Both the position numbers and the translations under genes were made by a program. A stretch of DNA of 64,000 nt, taken from NCBI GenBank assembly GCA_016808115.1, contig JAEQBH010000032.1, positions 744,001 through 808,000 on the forward strand, read 5' to 3'. Under the pieces are notes generated by a model. It did not search any database. It was not told the origin of the DNA and saw only the letters and a program-made list of their open reading frames with translations. Of the stretch, positions 10,301 to 25,400 are shown piece after piece; within the stretch, counting starts at the first letter, position 1, and every line of letters begins with the position of its first letter. Origin of the DNA: Tetrastigma voinierianum (taxonomy: Eukaryota > Streptophyta > Magnoliopsida > Vitales > Vitaceae).

Positions 10301-13300
10301 TTCACTGAAGGATCATCCCCACTCGTTCAGATCTTCAATCAGCAGGGATCTAGCACATATCTGCAAGTTCTATTTTTAATTCTTACATCTTAAAGTAGCC
10401 AAGTGTCATGAATCGAACTGGGTTGTTGAGTCCTAAAATCAGCCATCCATCATGAAAAACAATTCATGACCTTGAGGCTGGCTGGGGTTTAAGTGAGTGG
10501 CCTTGAGACTAAGTGGCATCACTCAGGAGATTTGAGGCCTGGATGAGATCAAAACGCACAGCATCTGAGCCTGGACAAGGAAGATCAAAGGAGGAAAGGG
10601 TTCAGAAAAATAAAACTAGTTTCATTCAGCTGAAAGTGTGAGGGCTTTGCATAAGTTTAGCAAGACAACCCACCAGAATCTATTTGCACTTTAGAAATGA
10701 ATTTCTAATCAGATTTTATCATATTTATACTCAAATACATACTCCTCTACAAAAATCAAGAAGAAAGGACCAAAATGAAGCCACTAATAAAGCTTATAAC
10801 TTTTTTGAAACTTTATAAATATTGGATATAGAAACTAAATCCTCTGGAATTTAGAGTTCATGGTTGAATTAGATCCTCCAATAGAATCTAAAGGGCTAAA
10901 GTGCATGATGAAACTGGAAGAAGCAGGGGACCAAAGCTAAGGAAATAAACTGAAAGGGTTAATAATTCAAGGAATTAAGGTTTAAGGGGGCATTCACAGC
11001 TAAAAATCATTATCTTATAATAAATCATGGCACAAAATCTTAAGGTTCAATATAGACAAGAGGTTTGGTTTCCCCTGTTTAAATGACTTTTAGAAAAAAA
11101 TAGGGGAGGCATGTGCCCCCTAAGGCACATTAGCTCACACAGCATGGCTGGAAAACAGGAATTTAAGCAAGACCAATTCAAGGCTATCTTTGGGTTTCTC
11201 CTCTCATATTCTTTAAGATTTTCTCTAAAATTCAAAGTTTGAGTGAATATAAACGAATATTCGAACCACTAATAGTTTTTATTTGGGAATAAGTAACGGG
11301 TGAAGCAGTGATTTTATGAACAAGACTAGATCATTCATTCAAGATTTGAATCAAAATCAAGTCAGCAAAAGAAAGGCCGGGATTAAATTGAGCTGGCACA
11401 TGAAGACTTTGTAATCTTAGGAATCCTTATGCAGGTGATTGCATTGAATTGTACCAGGGTATTGTCATTATCATATTAACATAACTCGGTTTTTGTTTCT
11501 AAAATTGCATATCCTTTTGGCAGGTTTTGGTAAACCTTAAGTTTCACATTCCCTCAAAATAGTTTCATTAAGCACCTGAATTTAGAAATGATTTGAATAA
11601 AGCTCTCTAGAGTTGGCATTTTGGATTAACGAGTGAAAGTGAAGCCTCAATCGAAGATGAAACCGATTGTAGTTAATGATTAAACCGAATCGACCAGGTT
11701 ACCATCGTGAGATCGTGTCTGAACATGGATGGAGTAGCTTGATACGGAGCCCGGTGGAGCCCAATGATCAGTTAAGCGTTTGGGACGCTGGGTTGTGTAA
11801 CTCGGTCAGTTCCGGTCATAATAAACTCCATTTCCATAGATTATTTACTCAAGCAGTTGAGTCAACCCAGTCATAAATAAAGTTTGCATTTTATTAATAC
11901 AACAACTAAATGCGCTGGCGAAGAAAGGTTGACAGGTTGACAGCAATTGGTTGTAAGTTTCTCTTTATATTTTGTTTTAGGGATCATTTATTGTTATGAG
12001 ACTTATTGCATTAAAGCTCTCAACTACCATTTCTCTTGCTCATTAACTTTCATTCTCATATTCTTTGTGCATTCAATTCTCACTTTTCTATATTTTATTG
12101 ATCTAATATAACTTTTCCCCTTGTATTTGAATGATCATTTAAAGCTAGAGAGATTTATTGTGCTTAATAGTGAAAGCTTCAAGTGTGCATAACTTGATGA
12201 GATTGTGAAGAGCCCATTGGAGCCAAAATCCATGTGTACAAGAATAAGCTTAGGTTGGAGCTCAAGTTCGAGCCATCAATGGATGGAGATTAGGAAGAAA
12301 GAGTGAAATGATAAACAAGAGTATGTGAACCACTATAAATCTAAGTTTGCTTTTGATATATATAAGTGTGTGTTTCTGGTCATAGTCCTTGGTGTTTGGA
12401 GTATTATGACCTAGTTCGGACTTTAGTGCAAAGCGTCTGAACTCCACTTTGTGAGTCTTAATTATTATTGCAAATCAAATATAGAATAATGCAATAAATA
12501 AAAAGCACACACCACAAATCCTTTTCACATCGTTAACAAACCACACTATCCATGGGGTTGTGCTCACTCAGAGGGTTACTCATCAGTTCGGGTTGAGTGA
12601 ATGCTTCTGAGTGGCACCATCTACGCACGATGTTCTTGAAACCTAATCACTCTGGTAAATTCAATGAACCTCTTCAATCCCCTCTATTAGCATTAGCCTT
12701 TTATGCTTTAAATGCATAAGACCAGATGAAGAAAATAAAGAATATCCTTTTTCACCAAAGGTGAAAGACTTTTAATGTGAAATACCTCAACCAAGTCTCT
12801 ACACTTCGCACTCCTTCAGCGTGGACTTGGCCGTTTATTGGGATACGCTCTTGAAGTGGGTGTTAGACTTTGAATCCACGAATTTACTAGCACTTGTCGA
12901 TTACCACTTTGGTCTTGGAAGTCTTGATAAGGTTGGATCATTATCTTAATATGACTCCCCAGCTCACCTTCTAATCCCACTAAGCTTTCCACAGCCAAAC
13001 TACCATGTTTGTGGGAATTAGAACTTGTTGTTCCATTTCATCTTAAAATAAAGACCTTTGAGTTCTAAATCTAGTTTGATAGCTTAGATGATCGGATCTT
13101 CTTGATTTGATCTTTATCCACTTGCTAAAATGATCTCAATCCCATTGGTACCTTGCTCCCCAAGTACCTTGGCCTTCAAGGTTCCAAAACTGACTTGCAG
13201 CCCACGTCAGCTCTAACCTGCAATCCGAGACTCTTGATCTTGCATCCTAGGTTGTGGGACCGGCCTTAGTTCGAACTATTAGCAAGTTCTCACCATGGAC

Positions 13301-13647
13301 TTACACAAAATTTCCATCAAGTGGAAGTGAACCAGGAAATGAGTCATCTTCTTGTGGAAACCACTGAGGACAAAGAAGAATGGGCAATTCGAGCCCAACG
13401 GCATTTCTCTTCTCTAACTCCTTTAGCTTATCTCTGTGGCTAAATTTTGTGAGTATAAGAATTAGATTTGCAACAAGTTTTTGAGATAATCAATTCATCA
13501 ATGTTGATATAACCAATTCACCCCTCTTGATATATTTACTTAGTGATACTCACTTTCAATATGGATAAATAGGGAATAGGGGTTCAATAATAAGAGATTG
13601 TCAATGCTAAAAATCATTTGATAGTGTAATTTTTGCTATAAACTTCT

Positions 13648-13650
<3 letters not shown>
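7332..13650. other. Gene-free, repeat-derived intergenic stretch
   Basis: The first ~140 bp may be the copia 3' LTR. The remainder shows no recognisable domain. An open stretch at about 8737-8878 encodes roughly 46 codons (TEKDELVQFVKAFLKRMSGG and on) in a frame with no clear start and no family I recognise. Several short ORFs (7934-8143, 10202-10393, 11676-11876) have no recognisable product. Confidence 0.4.

Positions 13651-13742
<92 letters not shown>
13651..13742. repeat. Compound microsatellite (TA)n then (GT)n
   Basis: An uninterrupted TA run covers 13651-13706 and, after a short CTCTA spacer, a GT run covers about 13712-13742. Such tracts are highly variable between individuals and error-prone in assembly. 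Confidence 0.95.
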
Positions 13743-13743
<1 letters not shown>

Positions 13744-16700
13744 TCCATTTATCTGGGTGCCTAATGTTTGGTGCTAGGAGCCTTATTGCTAGAAGAAGCA
13801 TAACCAAAAAGGAGGTTTGTGTGTCATAGATTCACCCAAGTGGGGGAAAAAGTGCTTTTCTCTCATGTGTTGTGACGAAAGATTCCAACAATTCAGGGCA
13901 CAATTTTTGGTGTTGATATAGTAGATTAATTTGGACGCTAACCTTTGCTTGTTAAGGGCAAGTAGTTCTGCTCCAACCAAGTGCTCCTTCCACTATATCT
14001 TTCAATGGATATAATATATGTCATACAATATATGACAACGATTGATTATTGCCTACAATAATGAGATACGATCTTATTCCTATCTTTACATCTATCTACA
14101 GCTAAAATAAGTAAGCCCACCCGCCGCCCTTAATCCTGCCCACTATAGTTTTTATGGAACTAGATTCATCCGCATGGAAACCACCTTCCTTTGTCCGTGT
14201 AACCCTTCTAATAGCGAATACACATTTTATTGAAACTAAAGGCATCCTTTAGTTCATATTTTTAAAAATTATTTAACTAAAAATAGTTTTTGGCTTGAAT
14301 AATATTATTTGATGTTATTTGGCTTGTTTTTTGTTTTCTAAATTTAGTGTTTTTATGTTTTTGAATAAAAAGCGCTAAGCGTAAATAAATAAGCCCTCAA
14401 TACCCACTAACAATGCAGGGAAAAGTGTGTTTTGATGTTCCCATTGTAATAATTAAAAATCTAAAAAGAAGAAATCAATTTAACACCTACTTATTTAAGT
14501 ACACAGAAGTGAGATTTATCTTCTAATAAAGTATGTGAAAAGAAAGGTGAAACTACTATTTGAAAGAATAATTTTTGGGATAGAGCATTTCAACTTAAAG
14601 AGGGAAAGAATATTTATTGAAACCAAAAAGTAGAAGTGAAAGGAAAAACAAAAATGGAGCATCAAATTTAGTAGCATTATACAAAATAAAAGAAAACAAA
14701 ATTTATGTGTGAATAGTACTACTCATTGTTGAACATCTTGGATGAGTTAAGCATAGAAAGGTACAATGTCTGCAAAAGATTTGAATGATGTGAAGTCACT
14801 TAATAAAGCTAAGAAAAATAATATTAAATTTCAGGTGGTGTTTGAATATATTTTGTTGTTTTTATTTTTAAAAACAAGAATTAATAAAACCCTCACATAA
14901 AATATATGAACTCTGATGGACATATCTTAAAAGGTCAATATTTTTAAAACTATTTAGATAAATTGAAATATTAAAAAAAATTACTACCTTAAGTTTTAAA
15001 TTTTTAAAAGTTATTTCAAGAATAGAAGATAATTAAATTCACTTTTTGTATGACACTATACTTTGTATATAAGTATTATTATTTTCGTTTTAAAGAAGAG
15101 TAAAATAAGCATATCTAAACAACTTGCTAATTCAAGCATTTTGATTGTTTGAAGTTGAATAGAACATGCCAAAAAATTAAATTTGTTTATTGTACTAAAA
15201 ATAATATATTAATATAAGCATCATGATTCAAAGAGAACATTAGTAAGAATTTCACTTTAATTATGTTAGTTAAATATATTATTTTCCATTCTTTTCTTCA
15301 TTTTATTTGTTTCAAAGACTTAATAAATCCTTCACGATGTCTTGTCCAACTATTTAATTACCGAGTCAAGTCTCATTAACCGAAAAATATCACTTAAATG
15401 AATTAAATCATGTAGTATACAAGGTCAAGAGCATAAATAAAAATAATAAAGGTGATAATCATATATAATGTATGGGAGGGAAGGATCGAAACCGTAACAT
15501 GAGTGGGTTTTTATTTTTTATAAAAAAAATTTGATTCCTACCTTCTATTTCTAATAAACAATTTAAATCTGGCCAGTGATGGGAAATCGAATAAATTTCC
15601 CATTTGGATCACTTATTTTAGCATTATGAACATGCTCTAAAGGTGAAAAAGTTGATGAACAAAAGTTAAGTTATGAGGAAAAAGTTAAGTTAGGGCACAT
15701 TCTTTGTCCAAGCTGGCAGTTATGCGGAAAAAAAATAAAGGATTTATATGGTTTTTTTATTAAAAAAGGGACCATGGGATTAATTATTAGATCCATATCA
15801 AGATGAACAAGAGAAAGAAGAATAATATTTTCTAAAATAATGTCATTGAAGGATTAGAATGGCTAAAATAAAATATAATTGAGATAGAATATTCATCGAA
15901 ACTGCCAAATGAGACAAGCAAATCTGAAACATATTGTTGGATATGGTGTCCTTGGGAAGGTAAAGGTATGTTTAAGATTAAATAATTCAAAGAAGATTTC
16001 AATAAAGTTAATGAATAAGTAAAAATAAATTATATGTAGGAGTGGCAGGTGACATAGTAAAGTTGAGAATAAGTTAAATAAGATCATGTTATGCAAGTAT
16101 ACTTTCGAAATCGTTCTTTGAGATTATTAGTGGATAACGTGCAGGACTATTGATTTAGATTTGCTTGATTAATTACAAAAAAAACCTTCTCATACATTGA
16201 AATTCATTTGTGAACTTATATCAAAGTTTCAATGATGTTTGTTTGACTACTAATAGATGATTTTAAAATGTGAGATATCATGCAATCTACAAAGATAGTT
16301 TAGTTGGTTTATCATTGACTCAAGTCACTGGTTAAATTGCCTCAAGGTATTGAAGGATTTCTTTAGATAATTCATTGGATGTTGATTGATTGAATCTGCG
16401 TAAGTTAGCCGAATATCCATTATTTACTCATGTTCTTTTAATGTTTGTTCAACTGCCAGAATCTTTTAAATGTCTTCATGCGATTTTAGATCTTTTAATT
16501 ATAATTTTCAAATAGATGATAGACTCTGTATAACTTATGGTTGTTTTAAATAACCATGAAGCAATCAAAAGGGTATACAATCTTATTCTTAAGGAAACTT
16601 TGCTAAAACGTTTAAAAACCGAAGCTAACATGTGAGAATCCTGTGCAAGCTGTTGCAAATGTGGGCGATGCAAGAAAAATGAGAAAAGAGGTTATTGAGG

Positions 16701-19700
16701 TGTTAATCTAAGCGGTACAATTAACAAGAAATGTCAGGCAACTTTAGCTCAAAAGCCATCATGGATATATATATATATATATTGTATAGAATTTGAGAAA
16801 AACTAACATTCTGAGTTGGCGTATATCTCTCATCTATTTGAAACCTCAGGAAGAAAGAAGTACAAAGATTACAAAATGCATACAAATTATCTTCCAGCAT
16901 ATTAAAATTTATAATAAGAATCACAAGAGCAAGAACTGCCATACAGTGCCCACATTATAAGCAAAGTCTAAATGAATATCTGTTTTGGTTCTATGAAAAA
17001 ATTAAAAGAAAAGTAATATAAAATTTTTGTTTATTTGGTTATGCACCAAAATTTTCAAACCAAAAAATAAGGAATCTAATTTATATTTTTTTCCTTTCCG
17101 TAATTCCATAATTTTAATAAATATATAAGTAATTTTTAAGGAAAGTAGTAATAATATTTTTCTCAACATTTGTCTTTATATTTTTCATTTCAAAATGACA
17201 GAAATGATTTTAATGTATAATATCTTTTTTCCTTACAGCATTTTTAATGATAAACCTTAACCTTTGAGACGGGAAGTATTGAGAAAGAATAAATAGCGAA
17301 GAAGAGTGTTTCATTTTCATGTTTGAGTTTCTGCCATATAAAAATATCAAATCAAATCAAATATCAGTCATTTTCTCAGAAATTTTCTGTATTTTTGAAT
17401 TCTTGATTCTTATCTGATAAGACAAAAACAATAAACCAGGTATGGAATGAATAAACCATATGAATAGATTAAATATTTTCTATTTCTCCGATTCAATTTC
17501 TATATTTTCTTAGCTTAATATTTTCAGGTTTAAATCAAAGACTAATGCGGAAATTTATGCCAAGTTCTGCCTTGAAACTATTTAGAGCATCTCCAACTAT
17601 AAATCTCCATTTCCAAATTCTACAAGTGAAGCATCTTTCTACTCCATACATTTGAAGGAGATGATGGAATATTTTAAAGATCAAAATAACCAATAATCTC
17701 ATTTTAAATTAATAGTGTTTAATTCATTTAAAATCTTCGTTGCTATCAATTCAGATAATTTTTGGAATATGATGTGTGAAATCTTCATAGCGGTATGTTC
17801 GAATGATGATTTCTGACTTGAAATGAAACCTCTGGTAAAACTCAAAGTATTTCAAACTAATAAATATTCATTGCATGAGCATCATCTTTTTGCGAAAGTA
17901 AACCAGACATTAACCATTGCATAAACCAGTACCATTCGACAGACCGGGGTAAAAATCTAGATCGTAAAAGGTAATCTGATTGGATCATGACTAATTATCA
18001 TCTTTCATAATTTAAAATTAAGTAATTGATCATCCGAGTATTCAACTCAGTGTGATAATAGATCCAGAATTCAGCCCGGATTCTACAGTTATCTTTTTAA
18101 TAATCTTTATTTTTTTTTGTTAAATCTTGATAAATGGATAAGATAACAGATCAGAGATTTTCTTTGTAATTTTCTTTTCTTATATGCTGCGTTGACTCCT
18201 CTGTTTGAATTGTGATTATTTTTCAAATATCAGTCATCAAATAATGTGGTTTTTCAAACTCTTGATCATTTAGATAAGAAATGGTTAATCTTCTTTTCTC
18301 ATTTTTAATTTCTCAGATTTGTTATTTCAATCTGTTTTGAAGGAATCATCTCTTTAAAGCACAACCAATTTGCGACGAAACTATTGATTAGTTAAATTAT
18401 CATCTTAATATCTTATATTTTACAATATAAAATAAAAATGTATTATATCATTATCAAAAAATAATTTTAATAAAAAAGAATTAAATTATTCAATTTATTA
18501 AAATACTTTATATATTGTATGAGAAAAATATTAATTAATAAAATAATAATAATAAAATAAATATCTTGTAAAGTATATTATAAAATATTATCAAATTAAT
18601 ATTTTATTATTGTAAGAATAAATAATAAAAAAATGAAATAATACATTATAATATTAAACATAACCGGTGAATAATGATTATTATCAAAAATCATAAAATA
18701 TCAGTTGGAATTGTTGAAGATAGTCAGAGATGCATTTTGATTAGAGTACCCAAATATGATGAGAATTCAATGAGGAGAAGCAGTTTGAGGCAGCTCTTGT
18801 ATCATTATATATAAGGATTTTGCTTGAGATAAAGTCAAACATTTATTTACCAGTCAATAAAAATACAAGAAAGAAAAAGAAAAGTTGCGCTTCCGGGATA
18901 TTATGATATGTCCAACATGTTTCCTGGATCATGGCTAAAGAGATGATGAGTCTGTTGTTAACTCAAAACATGAAACAATATTTAGCTAAACCGAAACTTG
19001 ATGGATGATTTTGTCAATCAAATAACAGTCAAATCGGTATAGCTATCCATTGCATCCAGACTTTAAACTCTTTACTTAATAATTCCGGATAATGCCAAAC
19101 AAGATTGAGTTCCAGTGCCATCCACTTTTAATGGCACAAATATAGTTTTAAATATCAATCAAATTTTGGGTTCAGTTTCTTTCTAACTGGATGAGTTTGA
19201 ATATTAATATATCTTATCATGTGGATATCTTAAAATAATTTACTCAATTATTTGTATTTTCTCTTTAACCATAATATTAATAACGTCAAAATTTTGTTAA
19301 AAATAATTTATAAAATTATATTCTTGCTTTTATGAAATATTATTGAATATTAAATTCAAATTAAGCAAAACGAAATAAAGCTAAACACAATTGAATATGA
19401 ATTTTCCTCAAACATACCATTTATTAAACTTATTAAAGATAATTTTTTGAAGTATAACTAATACGTGAAAATGGTTTGATAACGAGACGGAATTCGGGAT
19501 CGGACCGTCCAGTCCCTAACCGTCAGTTACGTTTATGTATAAAATAGAAATTAATATATAAACACATTTTTTGTAAAGAGTTTCTCGTGAAGCGATCAAG
19601 AGGATTAGATTTCGACCACTAAAAGTCTCAATGGACAAGTGATATTTTATTTAAGACAATGCCCAGAATAATTACTAATAAACTGTCTTTATTTCTGATG

Positions 19701-19920
19701 TTTGCTCACGTAAAGGATTTGTAGTCTAATATTAGACTTTACTATAGAAATATATTTCATTTATTATTTTTTGAAAAGTACCACTAATGATTTGGTGTCA
19801 TTCACAGTACACACATTTAAGTATTACTACGTATATTTCAGTCTCATTTATTTACATAATCCTTACAATGATTTTATCATCTCTGTAAAGAATATATTAT
19901 TCTGGATAACTTTGTTTTAA
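13743..19920. other. AT-rich intergenic stretch
   Basis: No coding motif, RNA gene or clear terminal repeats were seen. Contains a short (AT)n run near 16762-16781 and long A/T-rich parts, e.g. 18400-18660. Small ORFs here have no recognisable product. Confidence 0.4.
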
Positions 19921-19946
19921 TATATATATATCTCTACATATGTATA

Positions 19947-19990
<44 letters not shown>
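19921..19990. repeat. TA-rich microsatellite
   Basis: An interrupted TA tract: a short run, then TCTCTACATATGTATATC, then a long TA run to 19989. Confidence 0.9.
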
Positions 19991-19994
<4 letters not shown>

Positions 19995-22106
19995 AAATTT
20001 TTTTTAAAACATTTTCAAAACAGAGAATTTTCTAACCTCACTTAAAAAAATAGAATAATTCAATTTAATATAAATAAATTGTTTTTTAAAAAATATTTTA
20101 ATTTTTTAATTTCTACATTAAACTGTATATCATGTTCTTACAAAATGGGGTTTGGAATCTCTTGTAGCTATTATACATGTATTCAGAATATATATTAAAG
20201 GCCAAAAATCGTTTCAATTTTGAAAATTTCAAATATCACGAATATAAAGAAATCTTCTTTGTAATTAATTATTTTTCATCTGTTAATTTTTTGTACTGTG
20301 ATCAGTGACAGACCTAGGTTTTTGCTTCACGGGGCGTCACTTGTGTAAAAGCCAAGGCAACCAGCGAATGGCTTTACATTATATCCCGAAAAAAGTTATA
20401 TTTATTGAATGTGTTTCATTGAATATATTTTTGTTGTAATTGACGAGTTTTCATATTTAAATCATTTTTCAATCGTTTTCTGCATTGTGGAGTCCTTCAT
20501 AAATTTTTTCTTACATACACAAACAATTGATAATTAATCAGTGATCCTCTTTATTCAGTTTTTGTGGCGTTTTCTATAATATTCATAATAGAAAATGTTC
20601 TCGCTTGATTCTGGAGTTATTGGTAAGATCAAGGCAATATAAAAATGAAACGAAATTGGATATAATCATGACCTTTTTTAATATATTATTTTTCTTGTGG
20701 GGAATAAACAATTATTTTAAACTTGAAGAATGATTTGTGGATTACAAATCGTGATGTTGGTTTCAGATTGATAATTGGCGTAAATGACTGTGAAAAATGT
20801 TGGATAAGCCTGAACAATCGGATTAGTTTTGCTTGTCAAAAACACAATGATGAACTCATGGAGTTTGGGAGACCCGCGACGGCAGGTGTTTACCTCATTA
20901 ACGGCTATTCTCTCGGCCCGCCAGAGTTATATCTGGCGCATGAATAACTCCTGCTTAGTGGTGGTGTAAGTTGTCAATTCACGACCTTCTGATTGTGAAT
21001 ACCCTGGGTAATCTCAATAATCCATGTGCGGGGATCATCGATATCCTGTTTGAATATCGTGTTATCTTTTTGCGAAACCGAGAAGCTGTGGTACCGAGAG
21101 ACTCCAAACACTTCTATAATTATTTGGATTCATATTGTGCTTTTATTGAAATCGTGAGTCAACAATCTATGTTGATCTTACAATATATGGTAACATGATG
21201 TTCCTTTATAGTTCCATTATCTTCTCATTAGATGTAGTGAAAACTCAAGTTCAGTGATTTGCGTGAACTCTGTGAATTAGTTGTTTCATATAACATAGAG
21301 TTTGGAACCAATCTCCATAATATATGTTTTATGTTCAAACCATAGATTCTGAAATATCATTCAATCATTGATAAACTTCCATAATCAGACTATGTTGCAT
21401 GCTTGTTTTATGTTTGAGGACCTGTTTCTTGGGACAAACCTTTAACATCAGAAACCTGTCATTTGCTGAGAAGTTGTTACCGTAGCGGCATGTTTTTTGA
21501 AAAGGAAGAGCTCTCTGACGTTTGAAATGAGCACCTTTCAGCATTGGCAATTAGTAACTATCGGAATGAAACCAAATTGGAACTGTGATTTTTACCTGAC
21601 TATAAAGGCTAATTAGGTTCGATAAACCAACCAAATGGAATATAAAAGCACATTCAATTTCTCTTTTCCATGATGGGTGTCTAGACCAGCTACAGGAACT
21701 ATATACATGATACATGCACGATCATGACCTTAGTTTGTCTCGAATATTAACTTAAGTCATATTAAATGATGTCAAATGGATATTATTGAGAAGAATAGTG
21801 GTACAACATTATCAAATGCCACGGCTGGAGGGCGACTCAATTTTCACCCCTTTTGTCCACATATAAATATCTGATAGCCATTTGCTCTTGTTTCCTAAGG
21901 GTCTGAGGATTCATCAAATAAAATGAAGAAAAATTATTTCAAATCTTTAATAATAAGATTTATGGTTTCAGTGCAGCCAACTCACGATGTCTTACAAATC
22001 TTTGGAACATTAATCAATTTACAGAATTTTAGGAAGCATTTTTAAAAATAACTCATTTTGATAGCCCAGTGTTTATGATGAATTTTGAAAGTTACAGAAA
22101 GTTTCT
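19991..22106. other. Intergenic stretch
   Basis: No recognised gene. The small ORFs at 20723-20947 and 20971-21198 have ordinary amino-acid mixes but no motif I recognise. A hAT-terminus-like string at about 20303 was examined and rejected because no matching inverted end was seen. Confidence 0.35.
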
Positions 22107-22470
22107 ATAACACCCCCAATTATACTGTTGTAAGTGTACTCAGTTTGGTGGTATAAATCTAAGTTCAAACATGTTGTTGGAAAATTAAGTGTTAAGTGTC
22201 AAAAGGGAGTAAATTGGTAATTTGACAGAGTCAGGACTAAGACTAAATAATAGAAAAAGGACTAAATCTGATGAGGCGAGCTTTTGATTGGAACTCATGG
22301 TTTATCAACATTATTCTCTCAAAGTTGAGATTTCTCATTTAAGCTTAAGAGGCTAGGGCATATGGCTAAGAAGCGAAATATTTGGTTTGAATTCTCTCAC
22401 TGTCTTGAGTCTCTTTGTTAGTGAAGAAAAAGAAGATAAAGGGAAAGCTTGGTTCAAGTCTTTCAAGATC
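22107..22470 (+). repeat. Possible gypsy LTR fragment (TAACACCCC type)
   Basis: It starts TATAACACCCCCAATTATAC, close to the first 20 bases of the solo LTR at 45230 (TGTAACACCCCAAATTATAC). It then shares only the general layout of that LTR: short phrases about not-kept reading frames, AAGTGTTAAGTGTC-like words and an A/G-rich GAAGAAAAAGAAG stretch. The 3' end is not defined. It may be a diverged relative or a truncated copy. Confidence 0.35.
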
Positions 22471-25400
22471 GGGTGAGAAAGTATACTATCTCATCTACTA
22501 ATTTAGGTTGAGGAAAAATCCCAACTTTGATTATAAGATCCATTTTGATTTACTCAGTGGTTTAAACCAGTTGGTTTTAGTTTTCATTTTGTTTTCATTT
22601 TGTATTTGAGTTTGTCAGATGAAATAGGCGAATGCCTTTGTTTCTCTAGACATCTCTTTGTCTAGGCAAACCAGGCCCCAAAAATTGTCCCTACGCCTCG
22701 ATAAATTGTACACTGGTAAAGTCTTAGCTAAGTGATATGTTCCTTTAATTCTAAAAACCATCGTTTAGGACTGATAATGGGATCTTTCAAGTGAATGAAG
22801 GTTGAAGTATTGTATAAATTATATATAAAATCGTTTCTAATCTTGCTGGGCCAAAATCTTGTTTCTAAGACTTTATTTTCTTTATGTTCAGTGTCAGTTC
22901 ATATAAATCTGAATGTGATAAAGAAAATAATGATAGGTCAATTATTCACATATAAATTGCTTTTGTCTTGTGCTGGATTGATAGAATGAACAAACCCCTC
23001 TGATTGAGTGTACATACTGTTTGAAGATTAAAGTCTTGGCCTCTGTTCAGTGGTGACACTCACTGCATGATGCTGACACTCTTATTAAGTGACATTCAAA
23101 TGTGTAATGACACCTAATTGATGTTGTGCCAATTCCTTTGAATAACCAGCCTGTTATATCTCTCTCATTCAGTGTTTGCCAAATCTGTGTGGAATAGTGT
23201 ATCTGTGTCATGAAATAATATGATATGTAAAGGATCTAAGAATTCAATGTCTGGCTCAGGTTTGTCAGTACTCTGTAACTGAAACCATTAAATCATTATA
23301 TAAGAATCGTGGCTTTAAATATATGATTAAATTATATATCTTGTGACTGGACCAGCTAAATAGAATATACTCTTCATATATATGTTTTCCAGCTTTCAGC
23401 CCTCAGTTTTATGATTGTTTAGATAAAATGCAGTGTAAAAAGTTCTGACAGGGCATCTACGCGTTCATTTAAATTCTTCAAAGAATTAGGCAATACGAAG
23501 CGGATGAGTGATGATAATAAGTCAAACTGTGGGCGAGACCACAGTGGTGGATTAAATCAAACATTTTAAAGATGAAGCGTTTTTGGCGCCAGTGGTGACG
23601 GATGAAGAGCGCGGGATCCTTCTTCTTCCCATTTTTGTAAAAGTTCGAAATAAGCGTCGGTTTGATCGCATGGAAGCTCGCGTGTTTTTGGACCGAAAGA
23701 CTTAGTAGATTCAAAGGCATATTAAAAAAATTAAATCGAAATAATGAAGGCTCGTGTGATTTGGGCTTGGAAGGAGGCTGCGAGGCGAACTCCTTTTTAT
23801 CTATGGTTGTAATTATTTTGAATATTAATAAAAAATTATAACATTATATCATTAAATATATATTATATAATCAGTTTCTTATTAATATGTTTCTTATCAA
23901 ACATTTATATCACATATTTTTAAATAATTTAGATATTCATTTATATAAATAATAAATATCTTCAAATATTCTTAATTATATCATTGCAAAATATAATCAA
24001 CTCATCTTATTTTGTAAAAGTCCTTGGGTTCATGTTTGTGCTTTGATCAAAATAGATGATATTGAACCGTGGCACTTTTCTAGGTTCGTCAAATCAGTTT
24101 TAAACATTAAAGATAAGATCTTCGATGTTGACTTTTGAATTTTGTTTCTATTAATGTAAATATATTTGATAACAGTGAACTTGTGTAATTTGTGATGAGG
24201 ACTCAAGACTATCTATAAAGAACAGTTGACACCATATGGTGATGGTTTTTCTGAATTTTCTTCATTGATCTCATAGTTTAAGTAAGTCCTTGATGATAAA
24301 AAATCAGAGTTAAGAGATACCGAATCTGATGTGGCATCATATGCAAAGGCAGGACAGATGTTAATTCTTTCATTACTAAGTGTAATTGATGAGACATGAG
24401 AAATACAGTGCACCTTAAGAATCAGAATACAATGCCGTCCCATTACAAATTCAGTCTCCATGAACTAGTTAGATTAATTTTTTTACATAAAATTGTTTTG
24501 ATATTGCTTTCAGTTTAATAAAGTGCCTTTTAGAGCCTTATTATGAACACTAAAGGGGCCTCCAATGTGAATGTTGAATTTTTCTTTTTTCTTCCAATTT
24601 GAGAACCCTTCACCAACAAAGGAATCACAGTCTATTTGTTTTCTAATGTCTGGTTTGAAAAGAATAACTGACCTGTAGAAATATAACATCTTTTGCTCTT
24701 ATATCTCAACCCATTAACATAATTCAACTAAAACCAAACGGATTAAAATCTTGCGATAAATGTTTCTCAAATTATTAAGAGAAAGATTATGTTTTTTAAG
24801 ATAATATGGATCTTTAAATATTATCTTAAAAACAGATCTTGAACATTAGAGTTATAATCTATTAAAACCTCAATTACAGTAACGACAGAAGGAATATTGA
24901 GTTCACTTCAAAGTGGACATTCCTTGCAATCTTATTACTTCCTTTTGAAGAGTTTGACAATTCAAATTCTGATTTTCTTTTAAAGTATTTCTAATATTAT
25001 CAAGTTTTAAAATAACAATACTGAAAAATAAAAAAACTAATGCATATATTATTTATTTTTTAACATAATAAATTCTTTCTATAGTATTAAATTTTTGATA
25101 AATTTTCTTTTTTATGTATGTTGTTTTTGCAACCGTCAGGATTATATCAAAATTAGCGGGAAATTAAATATCGATATTAAGTATCAAATAAATAAAGTCC
25201 TCATAGAATATCAGTTTAATGTAATGTGAAATAATGTATTTTAATCAAAGTTTAAATATGTTTGTTGATGTTAAACAAATAATTATCAGTAATTTAAAAA
25301 AATTTTATCATAGAGGCTTTAAATATAATATCGGAGTTTTGTTTTTCAGATAATAAATTACCCATTGTTGATATCAGAGTAGTTGTTAATCAGTATGGTT

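Noticed and set aside
20303..20340. String CAGTGACAGACCTAGG resembling a hAT terminus
   Set aside because: No matching inverted end or 8-bp duplication was found nearby; the similar string at 23538 is in the same orientation.
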